Shown here: piece after piece, positions 57,249 through 64,000 of the stretch | How positions within the stretch are numbered: the first letter of the stretch is position 1 | How the letters are laid out: each line of letters begins with the position of its first letter | Assembly (NCBI GenBank): GCA_024233835.1 | Contig: JACKPC010000002.1 | Coordinates: 705,001-769,000 of the forward strand | Direction: 5' to 3' | DNA from: Leptospiraceae bacterium | Lineage (GTDB): Bacteria > Spirochaetota > Leptospiria > Leptospirales > Leptospiraceae | Length of the DNA stretch: 64,000 bases | The notes under the pieces: generated by a model | Told to the model about the DNA's origin: nothing | The model's database searches: none | The model's input: only the letters and a program-made list of their open reading frames with translations | Translations under genes and position numbers: made by a program

Positions 57249-57648
57249 TTATTACTTTTATAATAAATTTAGTATCGAAGTATCAAAACTATCGAAGGCT
57301 TCAATTTAGATGTAGGGAATATGTTTTAGTTTTTTATAAGAGCCTGTCTGAAAATGAAGCTACAGGCTCTTGCAGCTTGCTTTTCTTTAATAGATAAGCC
57401 TGTTTTAAGACACGCTGTAAGCATAGAAGCAGGATATATCCAGTGTTTACCTATCTTCGTAATCCCACTTTTCGAGATGGTTTGTATACAGGCTTTATCC
57501 ACTCCAAACTCTCCGAATTACACGTCAACTTTGCTTCCATTCAGAAAAAGACAAAATGCTTTTAAGACTTTACAAAACCACGGGTCTTTTCTATTCTTGT
57601 CACGATTAGGCGAAACCGGCCAAACTGTTTGAGCTTCGAAAAGATATT
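57249..57648. other. Gene-free region holding dispersed repeat copy 2
   Basis: 400 bases between the remnant and the lipoprotein gene. It contains the 88-bp repeat copy (57335-57422). A 92-codon frame (57354-57632) starts inside the repeat and has no recognisable features, so I do not call it. CAAACTGTTTG palindrome near 57620-57631. Confidence 0.4.
57335..57422 (-). repeat. Dispersed 88-bp repeat, copy 2
   Basis: Reverse-complement copy of 3146-3234. The 10-bp stem AAGAGCCTGT / ACAGGCTCTT is intact here too (57338-57367 region). It lies 54 kb away in inverted orientation. Confidence 0.8.
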
Positions 57649-58428
57649 ATGAAAAAATTAAATATCTATAAAGTTTTTATTTTTATACTCATTTTCCTTA
57701 TATTCCAATGCCATGCCAATTTGCCGGGGCGTCAGGCCTGCTACGAAAGAAATTATTGTGATTCTTCTGAATCCGATTGTGTTATTGGTTTTTATATTTT
57801 AGATGAAATAAGAAATAGCAACACTCCAAAATCTCAGCTACTCTATAGTATAAATGATAATTCTACAAAAACTTATATACAAGAAGAGCCAGCCGAAGAA
57901 AGTTCTATCGCAGGTGATACTTTCCAAAATGCGATTTACTCTCCTCTCCCATTCCAGTATTTTAACTCAGCAGAAAATATAACCAATCTGATCAATATCA
58001 GAAGAACAGGAAGTATAAACTCGCCAACTGACATTGATATTTACTATTTTTCTTTAACACCTTTCAATCCCGATTTCTTCTCTTTAGATATCTCTCTTTC
58101 AAGTACAGGTGCCATCTGCAATGCTTATATTACGACTCAGAGACTATCTCTGAAAACTGCGATTACAAGTTCCTCTTATATTTCTAATTATCCATTGTCC
58201 TCGAATTCACAAAATATAATTTTGAATAAAAATAATGGTAACCATTTATACATTAAATGCTACGGAACAGATGTAGCATCCTATCAATTGGATATTCTCC
58301 ATAATTTTTCTGAGATTAATTCAACTCCTGGCAATACTTTTAATAATTTCCTCCTGGCAAGTTGCATCGGACTTAATGATTATTGTAGAAGAAGCTGTAA
58401 TGAAACTTATAAATTTTATTTCTTTTAA
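57649..58428 (+). CDS. Lipoprotein, Cys-rich, unknown
   Basis: 259 residues with a lipoprotein signal (lipobox IFQC). Mature part has paired Cys (for example RQACYERNYCDSSESDCVIG) and a central beta-rich region with a DIDIYYFSL segment like bacterial pre-peptidase/secreted domains. Ends in a Cys cluster SCIGLNDYCRRSCNE. No family assigned. Overlaps the next lipoprotein gene by 29 bases. Confidence 0.65.
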   Translation: MKKLNIYKVFIFILIFLIFQCHANLPGRQACYERNYCDSSESDCVIGFYILDEIRNSNTPKSQLLYSINDNSTKTYIQEEPAEESSIAGDTFQNAIYSPLPFQYFNSAENITNLINIRRTGSINSPTDIDIYYFSLTPFNPDFFSLDISLSSTGAICNAYITTQRLSLKTAITSSSYISNYPLSSNSQNIILNKNNGNHLYIKCYGTDVASYQLDILHNFSEINSTPGNTFNNFLLASCIGLNDYCRRSCNETYKFYFF

Positions 58429-58852
58429 CTTATACCTTTCTTTTTTATTTTTTTCCTGTTCGGTAACTATAGATGGTCCAGATACAATAAAAAAGTACGA
58501 GGCCGAAAAAAAAATTAAAAGAACTGTTTTTATTAAAGCCATACAATGTGGCTACAATACAGGTCGAGCTTATATTATTTCAGATCTTGGTAATGATGAA
58601 TATAGCAGTATTTCAAGCCAAAATCGTTCTAAATATATTGTATACCTGACAGCCTCTGTAGATTTATGCCTTGAAGCATTGGCCGCTGCTCCATGTCCAA
58701 TTCCTCAACAAACCCCTACAGGAAATATTTACTGGGAAGAATATGATCCCAAATTTATCTCTACAATTGTCTTGACCCGTATTGTAGCCTGTACTCTACA
58801 ACCGGTATCTTTTTGGAATTTTTCAGAGCCATTAGAAGGAAGGGTATATTGA
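58400..58852 (+). CDS. Lipoprotein, unknown
   Basis: 150 residues with a lipobox FFSC about 18 residues in. Mature part has several Cys and a Pro-rich APCPIPQQTP stretch. Start ATG 58400 is preferred over ATG 58376 because the signal peptide begins there. Overlaps the previous gene by 29 bases; its stop overlaps the next start by 1 base (TGATG). Together with its neighbours a probable operon for an envelope complex. Confidence 0.65.
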   Translation: MKLINFISFNLYLSFLFFSCSVTIDGPDTIKKYEAEKKIKRTVFIKAIQCGYNTGRAYIISDLGNDEYSSISSQNRSKYIVYLTASVDLCLEALAAAPCPIPQQTPTGNIYWEEYDPKFISTIVLTRIVACTLQPVSFWNFSEPLEGRVY

Positions 58853-60360
58853 TGAATATCATCTACCATTATTTTTATACTCCTATTTATATATTATCCG
58901 TTTTAATCTGGATAGCTAACGATTTATATCTTAAAAACTTTTATGCTAATTGGCTTACCGGAAAATTAAGTGATTTTACAAGTCTATTTGTTTTTCCAAT
59001 TTTTTTAGCTATCCTAATTAAGAGTTTGGACATTTTCAACTATTGGCGAATAAAAGCGCTCTTCCTTTTTTCTCTTGGATTCACTATAATTTTGTTTATA
59101 TCGATTAATGTAAATCAGGCGTTTAATACGGCTTTTACAAAGTTTTTTTGGGGAGAAAGGGCAAAGGGTTATGCAGATTTCTCTGACCTTATCTGTCTGA
59201 TTTCAATTCCACTTTCCTATTTATATTTTAATAAACAATATAAGAATTTCAATGAACGTTTAATTTCAAAACAAGCATTGATAAAATTCAAAGCCATTTT
59301 TATGACTTTATTACTGGGCTTTGCCTGTTTAAATACTTCGAGACCCCAGCAACCTTTCAGATCCGACCTGGAAACTCTCATAATATTTGATTTGTCAAGA
59401 TACGGTGAATCTGCTGATACCATTTTTTTTTCAGAACCATCCCCTCAATTTAGTTCGGCCAGTGGACTAAAAACTTTTTTTCAATGGAAGTATATGGGTT
59501 ACTATCTGGGAGACAATCCAAATTTAGCTAATAGTGCGGATAAGTGTGCAGAGTCTTATTATGAAAAAGATTTTCTATGGAAATATGGTGGAACATTTAA
59601 AGGCTACAAATTATACATATATAAAAAAAATGATAAGACAAAAAACCAATATAAAAATGCAATTTTCCTGTATTCTATGTTTTCACCGGAAACCATACAG
59701 GAGCTATTTTTAGATCTGCCATCCGGTGATTTCTTATGGTTAGTTACACTTGTTTTTGAAAACAAATCTGCTTGTAAAGAAACTGAAGTAGAATTTTTTC
59801 CCGAAAACGAAGTTGCAATAAAAGTAAACGGACAAATACAATCCCGTAAACAACAATCAAGAAATCTTGAGAATGTGGATACAATTCTGGGACTTGCAGC
59901 TTCAGCTAAAGATTATACTTTTAATACATATTTTAAAATAGAAAATAATTTAAACCAGGTTGATTTTAAACAACCATTACATAACTCTATTTTTCCTGCT
60001 AATGAAGATGTAACATTTTCCTGGGATTACCAATACCATTCAATCGCCCGAAGCAATGTATCTACTATTTGTGAAACAAATACACCGGAAGAAAGAAAGA
60101 GTTTACCCGGAAAATTTTTAGGTTATAATTTAGAAATATCTAAAAATGTAAATTTTTCAAATATCATAAAGGAAGAAGAGACTTCAGAGCAAAACCTGAG
60201 AACTACACTGAATTTTGAACCGGGTAATTATTATTGGCGAATATCACTTGTCTTTGAAAAGCTCTATTCTTGTAATGGAGAAAAAATAAAAATTCCATTG
60301 GATACTACTCAAAATAAGACTTATCCCCAATTTATCATTAGTTCAAATATCCTACAATGA
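58852..60360 (+). CDS. Membrane protein with duplicated extracytoplasmic module
   Basis: 502 residues: four membrane helices (about 1-170), then two related modules. Module 1 (about 200-330) and module 2 (about 380-500) share an F-x-W-x-Y opening, an invariant Cys, a G-x-F-x-G-Y-x-L-x-I segment (FKGYKLYIYK / FLGYNLEISK) and a G-x-Y/F-x-W-x-x-x-L-V-F-E strand (GDFLWLVTLVFE / GNYYWRISLVFE). They look like fibronectin-type beta sandwiches. Start 58852 is used because it overlaps the preceding stop; the open frame begins 39 bases earlier. Confidence 0.68.
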   Translation: MNIIYHYFYTPIYILSVLIWIANDLYLKNFYANWLTGKLSDFTSLFVFPIFLAILIKSLDIFNYWRIKALFLFSLGFTIILFISINVNQAFNTAFTKFFWGERAKGYADFSDLICLISIPLSYLYFNKQYKNFNERLISKQALIKFKAIFMTLLLGFACLNTSRPQQPFRSDLETLIIFDLSRYGESADTIFFSEPSPQFSSASGLKTFFQWKYMGYYLGDNPNLANSADKCAESYYEKDFLWKYGGTFKGYKLYIYKKNDKTKNQYKNAIFLYSMFSPETIQELFLDLPSGDFLWLVTLVFENKSACKETEVEFFPENEVAIKVNGQIQSRKQQSRNLENVDTILGLAASAKDYTFNTYFKIENNLNQVDFKQPLHNSIFPANEDVTFSWDYQYHSIARSNVSTICETNTPEERKSLPGKFLGYNLEISKNVNFSNIIKEEETSEQNLRTTLNFEPGNYYWRISLVFEKLYSCNGEKIKIPLDTTQNKTYPQFIISSNILQ

Positions 60361-60480
60361 AGAGTATTGTTTTGCTAAAATCTAATAAACGTATCCTGCA
60401 CTAAAACAAATTCCTTTATCTTCTACGTTTAAAAAATCAATTATATAATAAGCACTGTATTCTCAAACTATGATTTTCTA
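60361..60480. other. Intergenic spacer
   Basis: 120 A+T-rich bases between convergent genes. No feature recognised. Confidence 0.3.
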
Positions 60481-62220
60481 TTATGCAGATTTCACCTTTA
60501 CGGACTTACCCTCGAAGCCAATTCCGTACTTATAAATCTCCTGCACTCCTAAGTCGCGAAGTTCAGTTTCATACTGCTTTTTTTCGATTTGTAAAAGAGC
60601 TGCGTCACAGGCAGTGTCAAGGGTCTCATCATCCTCTTCTTCAACTTTTTTAAACTCCATCACTACTCCCGCATCTTTTAAGTCAAGCGGTATTAGCATG
60701 ATGTCATAACGACCAAATCCACTCTCACGATTCGATTTTACTCTATGAGTTTTCATGTTCACAAGTAGTCCCAATACAAAGGCATGGTAAACCTTTTCCG
60801 GTTCACTACCTGTTGGATCAAAAAAGCTCATGGCTCCTAAAACATATTTTTGTAGAGCCTGCCTTACCGTTTTATAATCACCGCTTAACAATGCACGAAA
60901 TAGAACTGTAATTTCACCATCTGCTAAATAATTTGTGAACCATTCTTCTATAAAAGTCTCAAAAACATATTCCACCTCAAGATTAGGAATCATTAATTCA
61001 TACTGAATATTTTTTCCGTCCTGAATTATTTTTGTGGTTTTTAAATAACCGGAAAACAAGAGAAAGCTCCATAAAGCTTCACTATTCCTTTCTATATCTG
61101 AAAAAATAATATGGCTATTGATTCTTTTAGTAATGGAATTGTTGGCTATCAATTGTTCTAATTCATTTTTAACGTCTTTATTAGAATGGGCTAATAAATG
61201 GTTGATAAGGGTATTTCTTGAGGTATTCACCCAGTAGGGCTTGAAGCCTTCCTCGTGCTTGTCAACAAAATTAAGAATTGACCAGGGGTTGTAAATGTCA
61301 CTGACCTTTCCTATCACATAACCATCATACCACTTCTTTACATTTTCCATTTCGTATTCAAGCTGATAGTCGTTTAAAAATTTTACGACCTCAGCTTCTG
61401 TGAATCCAAATTTATCTGCATATTTATCATTCAATAGGGTAATGATGTCCGGGTTGTTCAAATCCGAAAATATATTTTCCTTGGTTACGCGCAAAATACC
61501 CGTGATAACAGCTCTTTCTAAATTTTTATTGTCTTTCAAGGCCCCACCTAAAAACGAAAGTAAGAACTCTATTATCTCCTGATAAAAGCCGTGTTCATAA
61601 GCTTCATGCACCGGTGAGTCATATTCGTCTATCAACACGATAACTTTCTGATTATGATAATGATAAAGGTGTTTGATGAGAGATTTTAAAGAATCTCCAA
61701 GTATAAATTCACTTGCTTCCCGTGTAAGAATTCTTTGAAAATCATTCTTCTCTGTTTGGTCCAGATAATCCGATTCTAATAAATACTTATGCTTCTTATA
61801 CTCATCAGCAATAATTTGCTTTAGGAGCTGATAAGAAAGCGACCAGGTATTTTTTTTGGAATCCTTCAGACTTAAAAAAATAACAGGATATTTGCCCTGA
61901 TGAGAGGTGTATTCTTCTCCCTGCTGCCAGATGGCGAGTTTATGAAATAGCTTTTCTTTCGGATGCTGCCGGGAGCTTGTTTGCAAGGAAGAAAGCTTTC
62001 TATCTCTGAAGTCTTGCATGTCCAATTCAAAAAAAGCTTTTAGCATCATCAGGTTGATCGTTTTTCCAAAACGTCGGGGACGGGTAATCAAACTGACTTT
62101 TGAGCCTGAATCCAATATTTCCTGGATAAACAGGCTTTTATCTACATAATAAAATCCCTCTTCTATAATTTCTTCGAAGTTGCTATTCCCAATAGGAATT
62201 TTTTTGAATTTTCTCGCCAT
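60481..62220 (-). CDS. AAA-ATPase-like/PD-(D/E)XK protein
   Basis: 579 residues of the AAA-ATPase_like plus PDDEXK_9 family, common as scattered accessory copies in bacteria. N-terminal IPIGNSNFEEIIEEGFYYVDKS is the family opening; the Walker-A variant RPRRFGKT is at 47-54, Walker-B VLIDEYDSPVH near 218. The C-terminal region has YDIMLIP...GVVMEFKKV, the nuclease D...ExK pattern. Function unproven; a nucleic-acid role is likely. ATG 62220. The fragment at 57066-57248 may be a relative. Confidence 0.88.
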   Translation of the reverse strand: MARKFKKIPIGNSNFEEIIEEGFYYVDKSLFIQEILDSGSKVSLITRPRRFGKTINLMMLKAFFELDMQDFRDRKLSSLQTSSRQHPKEKLFHKLAIWQQGEEYTSHQGKYPVIFLSLKDSKKNTWSLSYQLLKQIIADEYKKHKYLLESDYLDQTEKNDFQRILTREASEFILGDSLKSLIKHLYHYHNQKVIVLIDEYDSPVHEAYEHGFYQEIIEFLLSFLGGALKDNKNLERAVITGILRVTKENIFSDLNNPDIITLLNDKYADKFGFTEAEVVKFLNDYQLEYEMENVKKWYDGYVIGKVSDIYNPWSILNFVDKHEEGFKPYWVNTSRNTLINHLLAHSNKDVKNELEQLIANNSITKRINSHIIFSDIERNSEALWSFLLFSGYLKTTKIIQDGKNIQYELMIPNLEVEYVFETFIEEWFTNYLADGEITVLFRALLSGDYKTVRQALQKYVLGAMSFFDPTGSEPEKVYHAFVLGLLVNMKTHRVKSNRESGFGRYDIMLIPLDLKDAGVVMEFKKVEEEDDETLDTACDAALLQIEKKQYETELRDLGVQEIYKYGIGFEGKSVKVKSA

Positions 62221-62432
62221 GCTACTTCATTTTTGGGAAATAAATGTATTTGTCCAGTTATTTTTAATTCAAGAAACTACTTAATAACAGGATCTCAATA
62301 TCCTTCCAAAACTGGGAAATGGGAATCATCAATCAAGCATAAAATACCCACATTGTTTTTTAATATCATTTTACAAATTCGGGAAAGTATCTTTCTGAAA
62401 AAATCCTTCCCTTCTACTTTCCTAAAATTTCT
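62221..62432. other. Intergenic spacer
   Basis: 212 bases with no credible gene, repeat or clear promoter; both neighbours are minus-strand genes. Confidence 0.3.
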
Positions 62433-63512
62433 CTAATGCCGCTTCAAGTATTCCTTTAATTTCTCATGTAGCACTTGCATCTCTTCCTGGATACCTATGG
62501 AAATTCTTAAATATTTGGAAGTAGTTCCCTCACTAAAATAGCGAATTAGAATATTCTGTTCCTTTAAATAAAGAAATAGCTCTTCCGCCGTAAAACCTTT
62601 AGGTGGCATTACAAAAAGAAAATTCGCATCACTCGGAATAACTGTAAAACCCAGGTCTTCCAGACATTTTCTTGAAGTTTCACGGGTCTTTAAAACTTTT
62701 CTTCGGCAAAGAAAAAAATACTCCCTGTCCCTTACTGCTTCGCAGGCTATCGCCTGTTCCAGCATCCCGAGATTATAAGAATCCTTTATCTTCTTCAAAA
62801 GTGTTATATTCTCTTTGGTAGAAACAAGGTAGCCCACCCGAAGACCCGCAAGAGAATAGGACTTAGAGAAAGTTCTGGATACAACGAGATTCTCTAAGTG
62901 TGTAGCTTCGCGAATCAGACTGGAATCTTCCGGTGCAAAGTCAATATAAGCTTCATCGCAAAGAACCATACCCGGAAAACTTTTCACCAGTTCTATAAGT
63001 TCTTCTTTCTTTTCTAATATACCAGTAGGAGCATTGGGACTGGCAAAGGTCATAAATTTGCCCTTACGTTTTTTAAGTTCAGAAAAGGGAAGATGCAAAT
63101 TTTCTAAAAGAGGAACTTTTTCTATTTCAATTTTATTCATCTGTATATCCGCCAGTACAGGATACAGAGAATATGTAGGGTATGGCATAATCAGCTTATC
63201 TTTTTTTTCTAATATAGCTTTAAATAATATAGCAAGTCCCTCATCCGAACCATTGGTAACAAGTATATTTTCAGGAGAAATTTCTTCCACCTCAGCAATA
63301 CTTTCTCTTAATAGTTTTCCATCGGGCGAAGGATATTTCCGCAAATGACCTTCCCATAGGATATTCTCTCCGGCCTCCAGTATCCAGGGAGAAGGAGGAT
63401 AAGGGTTTTCATTCGTATTTAATTTAATTACCTGTGATTCACCGGAGGGTTGCTCCCCCGGCACATAGGCTTTCAAATCATATAAGGCTTTATTAAATAA
63501 GAAATTACTCAT
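62433..63512 (-). CDS. hisC: Histidinol-phosphate aminotransferase-like protein
   Basis: 359-residue fold-type I PLP aminotransferase of the HisC family. LNTNENPYPPSP opening, GSDEGLAILFKA, LCDEAYIDF (186-191) and the PLP Lys217 in SRTFSKSYSLAGLRVGYL, with a final R-S-G-T-like RISIG segment. In histidine synthesis it makes L-histidinol phosphate. Related enzymes also handle aromatic amino acids, so the symbol is tentative. Its start overlaps the LeuA stop (ATGA); a joint leu/his transcription unit is unusual. Confidence 0.85.
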   Translation of the reverse strand: MSNFLFNKALYDLKAYVPGEQPSGESQVIKLNTNENPYPPSPWILEAGENILWEGHLRKYPSPDGKLLRESIAEVEEISPENILVTNGSDEGLAILFKAILEKKDKLIMPYPTYSLYPVLADIQMNKIEIEKVPLLENLHLPFSELKKRKGKFMTFASPNAPTGILEKKEELIELVKSFPGMVLCDEAYIDFAPEDSSLIREATHLENLVVSRTFSKSYSLAGLRVGYLVSTKENITLLKKIKDSYNLGMLEQAIACEAVRDREYFFLCRRKVLKTRETSRKCLEDLGFTVIPSDANFLFVMPPKGFTAEELFLYLKEQNILIRYFSEGTTSKYLRISIGIQEEMQVLHEKLKEYLKRH

Positions 63513-64000
63513 AGACGATTTAGAGCATCAATATAAGAGTTAGCGGTTGCCTGTATTATATCCGTAGAACTCCCCTTCCCTACAACCCGCACATCTCCTT
63601 CGATAACCGTAACGGAAGCTTCTGAAAGTGCGTCGGTTCCTTCTGTTACCGGAGAAATCACAAGCTTGGCTAAGACAGGTCTTTTGCCGGTGGCTTTCTC
63701 AATCGCTCTAAAAACAGCATCTACAGGTCCATTTCCGGTGGAAGACTCTTCTAATAATTCTTCATTTTCACCGATCCTGAGTTTAATCGTAGCCGTGGGA
63801 ACCGTATTACTTCCGGTGCTTACATGATAGTATTCCAAGGAAAACTTGCTCTTAGATGATTTAGTTGACTGCATGGTAAATAAGGCTATCAGGTCTTCAT
63901 CGAAGACTTCTTTCTTCTTGTCAGCTATTTCTAAAAACCTCTGATAGGCACGGTCGAGTTCTTCCTGACCCGGATTAAAACCAAGACGAACAATTCTATC
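63509..64000 (-). CDS. leuA: 2-isopropylmalate synthase, C-terminal part (cut by window edge)
   Basis: The last 163 residues of a LeuA-type protein; the frame is open to the edge. It shows the allosteric leucine-binding region: TGSNTVPTATIKL, the GNGPVDAVFRAIEK turn, and the end GKGSSTDIIQATANSYIDALNRL. Citramalate synthase shares this domain, but the VSTGSNTVPTA and A-x-S-Y-x-D-A-L-N-R-L form fits LeuA. Overlaps hisC by 4 bases. Confidence 0.88.
   Translation of the reverse strand, partial: DRIVRLGFNPGQEELDRAYQRFLEIADKKKEVFDEDLIALFTMQSTKSSKSKFSLEYYHVSTGSNTVPTATIKLRIGENEELLEESSTGNGPVDAVFRAIEKATGKRPVLAKLVISPVTEGTDALSEASVTVIEGDVRVVGKGSSTDIIQATANSYIDALNRL

Noticed and set aside
57354..57632. 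92-codon plus-strand frame in the debris region
   Set aside because: It starts inside the dispersed repeat, has no ribosome site and no recognisable motif.

Overview
The window is A+T-rich bacterial DNA that looks like a spirochaete of the Leptospira group. Three things suggest this. A 23S rRNA gene stands alone, with its own terminator and no 16S, 5S or tRNA beside it. There are many lipoproteins with loose spirochaete-type lipoboxes (FYSC, LTFC, LFFSC, VSSC, SQC). Several secreted or membrane proteins are of kinds I cannot place in general families. This is inference from gene content; no database was searched.

Layout. 1-12000: 3' part of an RND transporter, GTP-type PEP carboxykinase, two signalling histidine kinases, pyruvate kinase, an MscS-like channel and a membrane-SRPBCC protein. 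12000-17400: acyl-CoA synthetase and the isolated 23S rRNA gene, both on the minus strand. 17400-22000: a minus-strand housekeeping operon, rplM-rpsI-recX-alaS-yajQ. 22000-33400: thiL, a lipoprotein lipase, an overlapping SNF2 helicase/partner pair, and a secreted DUF1800-DUF1501-barrel operon. Two copies of a previously unannotated cassette of tiny overlapping membrane proteins lie in this part, at 24294-24588 (+) and 33099-33402 (-). 33600-37500: a lipoprotein, ilvB-ilvN and a J-domain protein.

37500-43200 holds a minus-strand operon (two radical SAM proteins, an NAD(P)-binding protein, a two-lobed ThyX-like protein). Its promoter carries a 21-bp palindrome over the -10 box, and a divergent Nudix-winged-helix (NrtR-like) regulator sits next to it. 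43200-51250: a papain-like protease with an all-acidic tail ending in ten lysines, a large hybrid kinase, an esterase, rpiB and a LamG/FN3 secreted protein. 51230-56970: a tightly overlapping five-gene minus-strand operon of TPR and unknown proteins ending in an RHH/PIN-like pair. 57000-60400: gene debris, the second copy of a dispersed 88-bp repeat, and a lipoprotein/membrane-protein trio. 60400-64000: an AAA-ATPase-like/PD-(D/E)XK protein and hisC-leuA (leuA cut by the window edge).

The observations I rate highest are the duplicated tiny membrane-protein cassette, the Nudix regulator with its palindromic operator, the ThyX protein whose signature is split between two lobes, the acidic/polylysine protease tail, and the inverted 88-bp dispersed repeat. 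I saw no CRISPR array, intact insertion sequence, prophage or tRNA gene.
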